Shown: positions 1-8,106, counted from the stretch's first letter. The stretch is DNA of 16,745 nucleotides from an uncultured Alphaproteobacteria bacterium (GCA_905480445.1 CAJQQJ010000352.1:1-16745), one strand, 5' to 3'. A program made the numbers and translations. Notes: generated by a model from the letters alone, not told the origin.

Positions 1-963
1 CTGGGTGACCAAGGGCAGAATTTTTGCTTTGCTGGGCACACAGACGTCGTGCCAGCCGGCGATGAGAGTCTTTGGAGCCACCCTCCTTTCTCCGGCCACA
101 TAATAGGAGAAGAGATCTGGGGCCGAGGTGCCACTGATATGAAGGGCGGTATCGCCTGCTTCATCGCGGCTGTTGATCGCTATCTTCAACAAAATGAGCT
201 GCCCGGTTCTATCTCGCTGCTCATAACTGGTGATGAAGAAGGCCCAGCCATCAACGGCACAGTTAAAGTGTTGGAATGGCTCGACCAACAGGGTGAAAAG
301 CTCGACCACTGTGTTGTCGGTGAACCAACCAACCCGGAAGTCATGGGCGATATGATCAAAGTTGGCCGCAGAGGGTCCTTAACGGGCTATCTGACAGTCA
401 ATGGCAAACAAGGCCACGCAGCCTATCCTCACCGTGCAGACAATCCGATCCATCCTTTGATCCAAATGCTTCACAATTTGACGGCAGAACCGTTGGACGA
501 AGGCAGTGAACTTTTCCAAGCCTCCAGTTTGCAGGTTGTAACCTGTGATGTTGGAAATCCTACCAACAATGTTATTCCCGCCCAGGCCAAAGCTACGTTC
601 AACGTTCGTTTTAACGATCATTACAGCGCCGCCTCTCTCGAGAATTGGATAACGGAACGCCTGGATCGTGCAGGGCATAGTTATGAAATTAGATTTAGTT
701 GCTCCGGCGAGTCATTTTCATTTTCGCCAGGAGAGCTTGGTTCCTTGATCGCCGATGCCTGTGAAACTGTAACAGGCCGTCGCCCTGAATACTCGACATC
801 AGGCGGAACATCGGACGCACGTTTTATCAAAAATTACTGCCCTGTGGCCGAATTTGGTGCTGTCGGCAAAACCATGCACAACACAGATGAACGCGCTTCA
901 CTAGAAGATCTCGAGACCCTGACAATGGTTTACGCGGAGTTGCTAGCTAAGTACTTTTCTTAG
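1..963 (+). CDS. dapE: Succinyl-diaminopimelate desuccinylase, 5' end missing
   Basis: Cytoplasmic dinuclear-zinc amidohydrolase of the M20 family. It removes succinate from N-succinyl-LL-diaminopimelate in the lysine and peptidoglycan diaminopimelate pathway. The frame is open from base 1, so a GTG at 49 is internal: the residues before it continue the family's conserved block (AGHTDVVPAGD, with the first metal-binding His). Further expected residues are present: Asp in GATDMKGG, the Glu pair in TGDEEGPA (catalytic base and bridging ligand), Glu in VVGEPT, and the late His in GKTMHNTDE. About 320 residues are present; the usual length is about 380, so roughly 50-60 N-terminal residues lie outside the window. 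The TAG stop (961-963) overlaps the stop of the convergent lipoprotein gene. The assignment is firm at family level; closely related M20 deacylases share the motifs, but the HTDVVP block and overall pattern fit DapE best. Confidence 0.93.
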   Translation: MGDQGQNFCFAGHTDVVPAGDESLWSHPPFSGHIIGEEIWGRGATDMKGGIACFIAAVDRYLQQNELPGSISLLITGDEEGPAINGTVKVLEWLDQQGEKLDHCVVGEPTNPEVMGDMIKVGRRGSLTGYLTVNGKQGHAAYPHRADNPIHPLIQMLHNLTAEPLDEGSELFQASSLQVVTCDVGNPTNNVIPAQAKATFNVRFNDHYSAASLENWITERLDRAGHSYEIRFSCSGESFSFSPGELGSLIADACETVTGRRPEYSTSGGTSDARFIKNYCPVAEFGAVGKTMHNTDERASLEDLETLTMVYAELLAKYFS

Positions 964-1496
964 CGGCAAGCGAAGATTGACCGCATTGTTGTACCATTGA
1001 ATTCAGCAGGCGGACGAACGATTTGCGCCCTCAACCCTTGAGCCTGACAATGGAAAAAGGCTCTTTGTTTAGCATCACCATAAGTGTGAACGCGGCGGTC
1101 AAAGAAAACAAAGAAACGGCCAAAGGCATCTTCCTTAATCTCAACTTTTTGCAGTCGTCCTTCCTGAGTCGGCTGGGCGACTTTCTTAGTACAATGAAAC
1201 TCAGCGCGAACCCTTGGTTCCTTAATATGTGCTTTAGCAAGCACTGCTGAATTGTATTGCCCTGGGCATTCTTCTTTAGCGACGGTAAGAACGCGCCCTT
1301 TTGACGTTTTACTGCGATCATAGATGATATCAAACCGGCCAGGGGCGAGTCTCAATACCTCAAACTCACTGTCTAATCCGAAAGTCTCCAAGGCGCGGTC
1401 ACCTGTTTGACCAAATTGCTCTCTCGAACAAGAGGCTGTCAAAACAAGTGCGAATCCGAACGAAAGGAACAAAAAGGGCTTTAAAATGTAGGGCAT
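960..1496 (-). CDS. Putative lipoprotein of unknown function
   Basis: 178-residue protein with a hydrophobic N-terminus (about residues 5-20) followed by LTASC, with Cys23 as the candidate lipidated residue. Thr at -3 is not the preferred lipobox residue, so it could instead be a plain secreted protein. The mature part has four further cysteines (77, 102, 150, 177), which could form two disulfides in the periplasm. I recognise no domain. The gene has a good promoter of its own just upstream and converges on dapE, the two stop codons sharing bases. No clear Shine-Dalgarno precedes the ATG. The exported location is inferred from the N-terminus only; no function can be assigned. Confidence 0.7.
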   Translation of the reverse strand: MPYILKPFLFLSFGFALVLTASCSREQFGQTGDRALETFGLDSEFEVLRLAPGRFDIIYDRSKTSKGRVLTVAKEECPGQYNSAVLAKAHIKEPRVRAEFHCTKKVAQPTQEGRLQKVEIKEDAFGRFFVFFDRRVHTYGDAKQRAFFHCQAQGLRAQIVRPPAEFNGTTMRSIFACR

Positions 1497-1525
1497 AGCC
1501 GGAACTCAAAAATAAAATCAGGTAC

Positions 1526-1554
1526 ATTATATCATAAAGATGACAATGTTCCAA
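1526..1554 (-). promoter_or_regulatory. Predicted sigma70-type promoter for the lipoprotein gene
   Basis: Reading the minus strand, TTGGAA (plus 1549-1554; 4 of 6 matches to TTGACA) is followed after exactly 17 bases by a perfect TATAAT (plus 1526-1531). The expected start of transcription is near 1519, about 23 bases before the ATG at 1496. It lies in the 67-base gap after the DUF985 cupin gene, so the lipoprotein gene can be transcribed independently of the upstream gloB run. Confidence 0.6.
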
Positions 1555-1563
1555 TCGCTAGCC

Positions 1564-1992
1564 TTAACTGGGTTCAAATCCAGGTTCAGCTAGCTCAAAC
1601 GTGGAGAATTCGAAACCTGGAGCCACAGTACATCCGACGAGTGTCCAAGCGCCTAAGCTTTTGGCCTTTTGCCAGGCATGCGGAGGGACAACGCCTTGGG
1701 GTCTCTCGTCTTTCATAAGGTTTGAACCAAGCACCATAGATCTGCTGTCAATTCCTTCTCCTGCCAAAGAAAGTATGAGCGGAGCGCCAGCATACCAATG
1801 CCAAACTTCAGCTGCATCTACTCTATGCCAAGCTGACTCAATGCCTTCTGGCAATAGGAAGTATATCGCTGTTGAAAATGCCCGTGCATCAGCTCCAGTT
1901 TCATCCCGGTAAGTTTCGGCAAAGAAACCGCCTTCCGGATGAGGCTGGAGACCCAACAGCTCAATGACTTGTTCGGCGCTTAGATCTTCCAT
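1564..1992 (-). CDS. Cupin_5 / DUF985 family protein
   Basis: 142-residue single-domain cupin of the DUF985 (Cupin_5) family, at about the family's normal length. The diagnostic N-terminal block is residues 17-29 (HPEGGFFAETYRD). The cupin core follows, with candidate metal or ligand residues His56, Glu62 and His65 (AWHRVDAAEVWHWYAG) and His105 in the VVPPHAWQ strand; the end has VGCTVAPGFEF. The family is annotated mostly by structure, and I infer no substrate. The ATG lies 13 bases inside the 3' end of the GST gene, so the two are probably co-transcribed and may be translationally coupled. It is the last gene of the gloB-GST-cupin run. Confidence 0.85.
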   Translation of the reverse strand: MEDLSAEQVIELLGLQPHPEGGFFAETYRDETGADARAFSTAIYFLLPEGIESAWHRVDAAEVWHWYAGAPLILSLAGEGIDSRSMVLGSNLMKDERPQGVVPPHAWQKAKSLGAWTLVGCTVAPGFEFSTFELAEPGFEPS

Positions 1993-2588
1993 GATTCCGG
2001 ATGAGTAGCCACAGCTGACGCTCTGCCAGCAAACTTTTCATGCCAAGCAACTAGATTTGGGCGGCCTTTTTGCCATTCCATCTCAGCAAAACGGAATGAG
2101 AGGTAGTCCAGAGAACAAAGAAGCGCGATACGACCGATATGAAACTCATCGCCGTAGGCTGAAGCTTCCTGCTCGAAGCGATCAAGGATGCCCACGATAC
2201 GATCACGAAACTTCTGCTCGACATCAGCGGAAATTGTGCCTTCGGGGCGGCGAACTTCGCGCATGACGTCAACACCTGCATCCATCAGGCCGTCAGCCAA
2301 AGCTTCACTGGCTAAAGCTTCCCAACGCGCAGAACCTGTTGGGATCAACGCTGCCTTGTCTGACTGGCTGTCGAGATAAGCAACGATCAACTGTGAGTCA
2401 CAGAGGTTTGTGCCATCCGCCAAGGCCATCGCGGGAATTTTACCAATCGGGCTACATTTGAAAAGGTCCGAACCTTTGTCATTGTAATCACCAACAACGA
2501 CTTCGGCTTGATCGCTCATGCCCAGTTCATGGGCTGCTAGAACAACTTTTCTGACAAAAGGTGAAACAGGAGCTGCAAATAATTTCAT
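1980..2588 (-). CDS. Glutathione S-transferase family protein
   Basis: 202-residue cytosolic GST-fold protein. The N-terminal thioredoxin-like domain (about residues 1-80) shows the active-site region KLFAAPVSPFVRKV, with Ser9 where catalytic Ser or Cys occurs in bacterial classes. The cis-Pro is in GKIPAM, and an acidic-Ser glutathione gamma-glutamyl-binding motif is in CDSQLIVAYLD. The rest is the all-helical domain. I chose the ATG at 2588: it starts directly at the first beta strand and has AAGGA about 9 bases upstream. A longer frame starting at 2639 would add 17 residues without family character and overlap gloB. The gene begins 16 bases after the gloB stop and overlaps the cupin gene by 13 bases. 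Likely role: conjugation or reduction with glutathione; the substrate is unknown. Confidence 0.86.
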   Translation of the reverse strand: MKLFAAPVSPFVRKVVLAAHELGMSDQAEVVVGDYNDKGSDLFKCSPIGKIPAMALADGTNLCDSQLIVAYLDSQSDKAALIPTGSARWEALASEALADGLMDAGVDVMREVRRPEGTISADVEQKFRDRIVGILDRFEQEASAYGDEFHIGRIALLCSLDYLSFRFAEMEWQKGRPNLVAWHEKFAGRASAVATHPESWKI

Positions 2589-2604
2589 GTGATTTTCCTT
2601 GGTT

Positions 2605-3372
2605 TTAAAATGAGTCTTTACGACTGCGTATTTCTGCAAACACTTCTACAGCGGCAGCGCCTACCATATCAATCGATTCAGCAACGTTCGCCTGATCCGC
2701 GCGCATAAAGGGGTTCGTGGCCTTTTCTACGCCAATCGTTGAAGGAATGGTCGGTAGGCCTTTTTCTCTCAACGCTTCAATTTCAGCAATTCTATCAGTC
2801 AGGGCAGCGTTGCCTTGTTCTATCGTCGCGCAAAACTTGGCGTTTGCCAGCGTATATTCGTGGCCACAGAAAACTTGAGTCTCATCCGGTAACTCTCGTA
2901 GCTTTTGTAAAGCAGACCACATGTCTGCTGGCCCACCTTCAAACAAGCGACCGCAGCCAAGTACGAAGAGTGAATCGCCGGAGAATAAAGCATTGGCCGA
3001 GGCGATTGAAATGGCGATATGACCTTGGGTGTGGCCTGGCACATGGAAGACTTCGGCCTTCTCTCCTAAAACTTCCAAATGATCACCTTCACTGACCGTT
3101 TCCGTCATTCCGGAGATCTTGCTGGCTTCATAAGCCGGCCCAACGACGGAACAACCAGTCGCTGCCACAATCTCTGCAGTCCCTTCAATGTGATCGCCGT
3201 GATGATGCGTCAAGAGGACTTGCTCAATTGAGACCCCTCTTTCCTGAGCCCGTACCAACAAAGGACCGGCTTCACCGGGATCAACAACAGCGGCTTTCTT
3301 CTGATCTTCGTCATAGATCAGATAGGAATAGTTATCGCTCAACACCGGGACCAGTTCTACTTTCAACGCCAT
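2605..3372 (-). CDS. gloB: Hydroxyacylglutathione hydrolase (glyoxalase II)
   Basis: 255-residue metallo-beta-lactamase-fold enzyme that hydrolyses S-D-lactoylglutathione to D-lactate and glutathione, the second step of methylglyoxal detoxification. The metal site is complete: T-H56-x-H58-x-D60-H61, His114 in VPGHTQGH, the bridging Asp133 in LFSGDSLF, and His171 in FCGHEYT. The C-terminal substrate-binding helices are present, including NPFMRAD near residues 221-227. Length is the family norm. The ATG has GGAG about 10 bases upstream. It is the first gene of the minus-strand run with the GST and DUF985 cupin, and it diverges from the methyltransferase gene across 61 bases. Adjacency to a GST gives a glutathione-linked theme. 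Confidence 0.96.
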   Translation of the reverse strand: MALKVELVPVLSDNYSYLIYDEDQKKAAVVDPGEAGPLLVRAQERGVSIEQVLLTHHHGDHIEGTAEIVAATGCSVVGPAYEASKISGMTETVSEGDHLEVLGEKAEVFHVPGHTQGHIAISIASANALFSGDSLFVLGCGRLFEGGPADMWSALQKLRELPDETQVFCGHEYTLANAKFCATIEQGNAALTDRIAEIEALREKGLPTIPSTIGVEKATNPFMRADQANVAESIDMVGAAAVEVFAEIRSRKDSF

Positions 3373-3433
3373 GCTTTCACATCTCCAAACTTAGGCCTTA
3401 GAAAATCGACCATATTCGGTTAATCTTCTGTTC
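3373..3433. promoter_or_regulatory. Short divergent intergenic region, gloB / methyltransferase
   Basis: Only 61 bases separate the two ATGs, so both transcripts must start here. The gloB side has a GGAG ribosome-binding site. On the methyltransferase side I see only a weak -10-like CATATT (3411-3416), with no convincing -35 and no clear Shine-Dalgarno. That a promoter is present is inferred from gene orientation; exact elements are not resolved. Confidence 0.4.
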
Positions 3434-4168
3434 ATGCGGCCTACCATAAATCATTTACACAAGTTCTATCACAGTCCTCTTGGAAAAAGAGTAGCTAAAT
3501 CGCTGCAAAACCAAGTCAATGATTGGTGGCCAGACAATCACGCAATGAGCCTCGTTGGCCTCGGGTTTCCATTACCTGTTTTAACCAGCCTACAAACCGA
3601 TACAGAGAAAACCATCGCACTTATGCCCGCGCGGCAGGGCGCCAGCATTTGGCAGCGAGCAGACAACAGCGTTTTGGAAGACAGGCGTGGCAACCTGACG
3701 GCGATGGTTGAAAGTTCTTACCTTCCCTTGCCCGATGTCTCCGTGGATCGCTTCATCATGTTGCACTTAGTTGAACATACAGTGGATCTACACACTAGCC
3801 TCAGGGAAGCCTGGCGGGTTCTCAAACCCGAAGGACGGTTGTTAGTAATCGCACCCAATCGCGCCTCCATCTGGGCCAGGGTTGAAAATAATCCTTTTGC
3901 TTTCGGTCGTCCTTTCAGCCGTTCTCAGCTAAATTCACTCCTCGAAGATTCGCAGTTTGAAACTGTTCACAGTAGGCACGGCCTGTTTTTCCCGCCCAGC
4001 CAAAGACCAACGGCACTTAAGTTCTCAAGTGCTGTTGATAGTCTCGGCGGCAAAATCATGCCTTTGGCCGGGGGTGTGATTTTTACCGAAAGCATCAAAC
4101 GAATGGTCATTCAGCCACCCAAAGGCGGCATAAAGGCCCGGGTTTTGAAAAGGGCGCGGATAACTTAA
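3434..4168 (+). CDS. Class I SAM-dependent methyltransferase-like protein
   Basis: 244-residue protein with the late part of a Methyltransf_11-type domain: DRFIMLHLVEHT (residues 106-117, the motif II/III region) and EAWRVLKPEGRLLVIAPN (125-142), followed by a long C-terminal extension. The SAM-binding glycine loop (motif I) is degenerate: near residue 40 it reads SLVGLGFPLP rather than a D/E-x-GxGxG loop. The acidic residue that binds the SAM ribose is also hard to place. The protein could be a divergent active methyltransferase or one that has lost SAM binding. The ATG at 3434 is the first in frame and is close to the divergent gloB. It leads a plus-strand run into the aromatic amino-acid genes. 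The substrate is unknown. Confidence 0.75.
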   Translation: MRPTINHLHKFYHSPLGKRVAKSLQNQVNDWWPDNHAMSLVGLGFPLPVLTSLQTDTEKTIALMPARQGASIWQRADNSVLEDRRGNLTAMVESSYLPLPDVSVDRFIMLHLVEHTVDLHTSLREAWRVLKPEGRLLVIAPNRASIWARVENNPFAFGRPFSRSQLNSLLEDSQFETVHSRHGLFFPPSQRPTALKFSSAVDSLGGKIMPLAGGVIFTESIKRMVIQPPKGGIKARVLKRARIT

Positions 4169-4214
4169 GTCCTTCTTACTTTACTGTGTTTTGAGAAGTC
4201 GCTATTCCCATCCT

Positions 4215-5051
4215 ATGACGAACAAAGCCTCAACACCGGACCTCTCTCAGCTCCGTCAAGATATTGATCGGATCGACACGCAACTCCATGATCTCATTAT
4301 GGAGCGCGCTGCATTGATGGACGCCATCTCAGCAGCGAAAAAGGCAACCTCAGATCAAGCCTTTTTCTTGAGGCCGGGACGGGAAGCCCATATCCAGCGA
4401 CGTTTGTGGGAACGGCATAAGAGCAACTTTCCTTTGGTCTCTCTGTTGCGCATGTGGCGCGAGATGATCAATGGCATGACTAGCCTACAAACGGATCTCA
4501 GGGCCTCGTTTTACCCTGGTCAAAGAGCCGACCGTTTTACGAACTTAGTTTCCAACCAATTCGGCTCAGCCATTCCGCTCATTGACACAGCAAGCCCCGA
4601 AGCCGCTTTTTCACTCTTAGAGGCTGGCGAAGTCACGGCAGCCGTAATCCCACCGCCAACGACAAGTGACCTAGCCAGCTGGTGGCGTGGTTTTGCTGAA
4701 AAGCGCCAGGACTTTTCGGTGATCATGCGATTGCCTTTTGCACGCGCCGGAAACATCTGGCCGAAAGATAAGAATGATCGTTTGGAAGCCTTGGTGATAT
4801 CCAAAGGTCAGCCCGAACAAAGCGGTGACGACTATACAATTTTAGCTGCAGAGCTTACGGATCCAAACTGGAAACCAAGTGCCGCATCGCCTCTAAAACT
4901 GCTTGCTGCTGAAAATGGTTTCGCTTTGTTGAGCGTCAGTGGTTTTCATTCAGAGCAAAACATACAAAGCATTCTGACCGATGAAGACAAAGCCAACTTG
5001 GCCAAACTACAGGTATACGGCGCTTATGCTTCGCCGATTGAACTTCCATAA
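4215..5051 (+). CDS. Chorismate mutase (AroQ type) with uncharacterised C-terminal region
   Basis: 278-residue protein. Residues 11-92 are an AroQ chorismate mutase, which converts chorismate to prephenate. Expected active-site residues can be placed: Arg14 (LRQDIDRID), Arg31 (MERAAL), Lys42 or Lys43 (ISAAKK), Arg56-Glu57 (LRPGREAH), and the last helix MWREMINGMTSLQ. Residues 95-278 are not a standard AroQ partner. Their layout loosely recalls a prephenate dehydratase plus ACT region (AAFSLLEAGEVTAAVIP; later GDDYTILAAELTD), but I find no TRF catalytic motif. I chose the ATG at 4215; a TTG at 4191 would add eight residues with no better ribosome-binding site. hisC follows after 21 bases and tyrC after that, supporting a tyrosine/phenylalanine role. 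Confidence 0.85.
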   Translation: MTNKASTPDLSQLRQDIDRIDTQLHDLIMERAALMDAISAAKKATSDQAFFLRPGREAHIQRRLWERHKSNFPLVSLLRMWREMINGMTSLQTDLRASFYPGQRADRFTNLVSNQFGSAIPLIDTASPEAAFSLLEAGEVTAAVIPPPTTSDLASWWRGFAEKRQDFSVIMRLPFARAGNIWPKDKNDRLEALVISKGQPEQSGDDYTILAAELTDPNWKPSAASPLKLLAAENGFALLSVSGFHSEQNIQSILTDEDKANLAKLQVYGAYASPIELP

Positions 5052-5072
5052 ACCCCTTTAGAGCTTAAGATC

Positions 5073-6143
5073 ATGTTGAGTCCAAAATCAGGAATTCTCT
5101 CCATTAAACCCTATGTCGGCGGAGAGTCACAACTTGCGAATGTTGATCGAATCATTCGCTTAGCAGCCAACGAGTCAGCGCTAGGGCCAAGCCCTCTAGC
5201 CATGGCTGCTTGCTCTGATATTGCATCTCTCCTCCATCGCTATCCTGATGGTGGATCTGACGCCTTGCGCTCAGGCCTTGCTGAAACTTTCAACGTTGAT
5301 CCTGCAAAAATTGTTTGTGGTGCCGGTTCCGACGAGCTGATTGCGTTGTTAGTAAAAGCTTACGCCGGCGAAGGCGACGAATTGCTGTACAGTGAGCACG
5401 GTTTCTTGATGTACAAGATTTCTGCCTTGGCTTGCGGCGCAACGCCTATTGCAGCGCCAGAAAGCAACTTACGCACTGATTGTCAGGCGATGCTTGATCA
5501 CGTGACTGATAAAACAAAACTCGTGTTTTTGGCCAATCCCAACAACCCTACCGGTTCTTACCTGAGCCAAGGCGAGCTCGAAGACTTTCACAGCAAACTT
5601 CCAGCTGACGTCATTTTGGTCATTGATGCCGCCTATGCAGAGTATGCAACGGCTTCCGACTACGAGCCTGGAATTGATCTGGTTAACAAATCAGATAACG
5701 TCGTCATGCTCAGAACTTTCTCGAAGGCTTTCGGGCTAGCAGCCTTACGCCTCGGTTGGGCCTATTCTTCGCCGGAGATCACTGACATTCTACATCGTGT
5801 CCGCGGGCCGTTCAACGTTTCAGCCGTCAGTCAAGCTGTCGGTGTGGAGGCATTGAAAGACAAGGCACACTTTAATGAGACAATCAGGCTTAACAACAAA
5901 CTACTGCCTGAGTTCGTCGATTTCATCAATGCCATTGGCCTGAAAGCAGTGCCGTCCCAAGGTAACTTTGTGATGGTGGATTTTGGAAAATCAGCTGTTG
6001 AGGCCGATGCATTCCTACGATCAAAGGGCATCCTAACACGTGCCATAGCGGCCTACGGCCTACCTAACTATTTGCGTGTTGGCATCGGTACGGAAGAAGA
6101 AATGGAACTTGTGAAGGCTGCCTTTAAGGAACTAGCCCAGTGA
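5073..6143 (+). CDS. hisC: HisC-type aminotransferase (histidinol-phosphate/aromatic)
   Basis: 356-residue fold-type I PLP aminotransferase of the HisC family, at family length. Visible sites: the N-terminal LAANESALGPSP block, YPDG (57-60), the phosphate-binding region GAGSDE (83-88), Asn157 in NPNNPTG, Asp185 and Tyr188 in VIDAAYAEY, the Schiff-base Lys218 in RTFSKAFGLAALRLGW with Arg226, and the substrate-carboxylate Arg in YLRVGIG near the end. HisC enzymes transaminate histidinol phosphate and often aromatic 2-oxo acids. Sitting between chorismate mutase and TyrC, this copy probably acts on prephenate, phenylpyruvate or 4-hydroxyphenylpyruvate, and may also serve histidine synthesis. That split is inferred. 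It overlaps tyrC by four bases (GTGA), so the two are likely translationally coupled. Confidence 0.9.
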   Translation: MLSPKSGILSIKPYVGGESQLANVDRIIRLAANESALGPSPLAMAACSDIASLLHRYPDGGSDALRSGLAETFNVDPAKIVCGAGSDELIALLVKAYAGEGDELLYSEHGFLMYKISALACGATPIAAPESNLRTDCQAMLDHVTDKTKLVFLANPNNPTGSYLSQGELEDFHSKLPADVILVIDAAYAEYATASDYEPGIDLVNKSDNVVMLRTFSKAFGLAALRLGWAYSSPEITDILHRVRGPFNVSAVSQAVGVEALKDKAHFNETIRLNNKLLPEFVDFINAIGLKAVPSQGNFVMVDFGKSAVEADAFLRSKGILTRAIAAYGLPNYLRVGIGTEEEMELVKAAFKELAQ

Positions 6144-7084
6144 CCAATCAACTATTCGATAAAGTTGCCTTCATAGGATTGGGGCTTATCGGTTCTTCTT
6201 TGGCCTTAAGGATAAAGCAACAAGGTTTGGCAGGAAGCACCTCCGGTTTTTCCCGTCGCTTAGAGACCAGACAGAGGATTGCTGAATTAGGCTTAGTGGA
6301 TAGCGTCGTCGACTCTATTGCTGACTGTGTCAAAGATGCTGATTTCATTCTAGTTTGTACACCCGTTGGCACCTACGCTGACCTCGCTAAAGAATTGGCG
6401 CCTCACGTTAAAGCTGGGGCTATTTTGTCTGATGTAGGATCGGTCAAGAAATCAGTGATCGACGCCTTTAGACCCGCCCTGCCTGAGACAGTTCATCTCG
6501 TGCCAGGTCATCCCATTGCAGGAACAGAGCACTCTGGTCCAGACGCCGGTTTCGCAGAACTATTTGAGGACCGCTGGTGTATTCTCACACCCGAGGACGG
6601 TTGTGCCCCTGAAGCGGTCGAGAAGGTCACGCAGCTATGGCAGGCTTGCGGTTCGATGGTTGAGATCATGGATGCTGAGCATCACGACAGAGTCTTGGCA
6701 ATCACTTCTCATCTGCCGCACATTATTGCTTATACGATTGTTGGTACTGCAACTGGTTTGGAAGAAAGTACCCAAGAAGAGGTCATCAAATACTCCGCTT
6801 CTGGTTTCCGAGATTTTACCCGTATTGCTGCCTCTGATCCCGTGATGTGGCGAGATATATTCTTGCACAACAAAGATGCTGTCCTCGAGATGTTGCAGCG
6901 TTATTCCGAAGATCTAACGGCATTACAGCGCGCCATTCGACATGGCCAAGGCGATGTGCTCGAAGAACATTTCACTAAAACCCGTGCTATCCGCCGCTCA
7001 ATCATTGATGCCAAGCAGGCTGGGCAGTTCTCTCCCACTGAAGCGTCAGATGAAGATCGGCCAGATTGGCTTTCGATCTATTGA
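6140..7084 (+). CDS. tyrC: Prephenate/arogenate (cyclohexadienyl) dehydrogenase
   Basis: 314-residue NAD(P)-dependent TyrA-family enzyme that oxidatively decarboxylates prephenate or arogenate on the way to tyrosine. The N-terminal Rossmann domain has the nucleotide loop in VAFIGLGLIGSS (9-20). Substrate-site blocks follow: GHPIAGTEHSGPDAGF with His124 and His131, the EHHDRVLAITSHLPH helix (His191, His194), and GFRDFTRIAASDP with Arg and Asp. There is no fused mutase or ACT domain, so it is the monofunctional type; choice between prephenate and arogenate cannot be read from the sequence. The start is GTG at 6140, with AAGGA about nine bases upstream inside hisC. The stop overlaps the convergent DUF2125 gene by seven bases. 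Confidence 0.93.
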   Translation: MTNQLFDKVAFIGLGLIGSSLALRIKQQGLAGSTSGFSRRLETRQRIAELGLVDSVVDSIADCVKDADFILVCTPVGTYADLAKELAPHVKAGAILSDVGSVKKSVIDAFRPALPETVHLVPGHPIAGTEHSGPDAGFAELFEDRWCILTPEDGCAPEAVEKVTQLWQACGSMVEIMDAEHHDRVLAITSHLPHIIAYTIVGTATGLEESTQEEVIKYSASGFRDFTRIAASDPVMWRDIFLHNKDAVLEMLQRYSEDLTALQRAIRHGQGDVLEEHFTKTRAIRRSIIDAKQAGQFSPTEASDEDRPDWLSIY

Positions 7085-8106
7085 AGACCTTTTAGTTTAT
7101 TCGCAATCTTGGACGGCAGTTTAAGGGTCAAAGGCCCGACCTTGAGCAACAAGTCTTTCAAAGAAAGCGGGATAAACAGGTAACGCTCGCCGCTGCCGTC
7201 ATCTTTAGGTCTGGTGAATGCAGCAAGGCTGAATTTCAAAACTGTAGCCTGCGTTGGTGGAATTAACCCTCGTTCTGCAAAGAGTTGCAGTGCTTGTTTG
7301 TGGCCGTCGACTGAAAGATCCATCGCAGCGACCGGTAACAAGCTATCATCAAAAAAGATTTTTCCTTCAGCGGACAAGTCTACCTCACCCCAAGTTAGTT
7401 GTAGGGTTTCTAACAATAACTCGCCTTGATCAGCGGCCCAAAGCTTAAGACGTCCACGATTTAGGTTCTTAGGAATGTAAGGCGTGATGATACCATCAAC
7501 AGACAGCTTTTCCACGACACTGCCCAGACCCGGGTTCAACGATGCAGGGAGTGATAATGGGCCTGCTCTTAGCTCAAACCGGGACCCGGAAACTTCCTCG
7601 TCTGGAAAAAGTGCCAATTCAAGTTGGCCAATTCTGGTCATGCCTATTTGATCATTCAAGACACGCAGATCGCTAGCGTCGAGGAAGAATTCTTTAATTC
7701 TTTGGTCAAAGCCAATTTGACCTTGTGATTTGATAGTCCCTTCAATCTTGAAAGCTTGCTCGCCGGAAGGACCGTCTAGAAAGAGGTTGTGTTCTCCACC
7801 GGTTTTGATTTCAAAATTCCAAGGCGCATAAGAAGGAACCTTGATCTTCAATGGGCCGTCGCTAGCGAAAGTAATGCCATCGCCTTGATCATTGAACTCG
7901 AGCTCATGCAGATAAATATTAAAGCGCAATGGGAAGCCCGACACAGAAATATCACCAAGGGATAAACTACGATCGGCTCTTTGCTGCTTTGCTATCTCGG
8001 TTCTTATTTGCTTCTCGATCACGTAAGCTGCCACAAACCAATAGGCCACAAAGAGAAGGCCAAACAGCGCAACAACCGCCAACGCAATTTTTAACGAACG
8101 AGGCAT
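7078..8106 (-). CDS. DUF2125-like membrane-anchored protein
   Basis: 342-residue protein with one N-terminal membrane anchor (about residues 6-27, LKIALAVVALFGLLFVAYWF) and a large beta-rich extracytoplasmic region. The pattern 'GDISVSGFPLRFNIYLHELEF' near residues 45-65 is typical of the alphaproteobacterial DUF2125 family, as is the order of repeated beta segments after it. The function of the family is not known to me. I chose the ATG at 8106: it sits right before the anchor. The longer frame begins with a TTG at 8199 and would add 31 residues of unlike composition. No strong Shine-Dalgarno is visible. The gene is convergent with tyrC and divergent from chaC; a DUF2125 gene next to tyrC is, from memory, a recurring arrangement in this group. 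Confidence 0.78.
   Translation of the reverse strand: MPRSLKIALAVVALFGLLFVAYWFVAAYVIEKQIRTEIAKQQRADRSLSLGDISVSGFPLRFNIYLHELEFNDQGDGITFASDGPLKIKVPSYAPWNFEIKTGGEHNLFLDGPSGEQAFKIEGTIKSQGQIGFDQRIKEFFLDASDLRVLNDQIGMTRIGQLELALFPDEEVSGSRFELRAGPLSLPASLNPGLGSVVEKLSVDGIITPYIPKNLNRGRLKLWAADQGELLLETLQLTWGEVDLSAEGKIFFDDSLLPVAAMDLSVDGHKQALQLFAERGLIPPTQATVLKFSLAAFTRPKDDGSGERYLFIPLSLKDLLLKVGPLTLKLPSKIANKLKGLQ

Noticed and set aside
2051..2281. Additional frames inside the GST gene on both strands
   Set aside because: They are shadows of a gene with clear GST motifs and a good ribosome-binding site.
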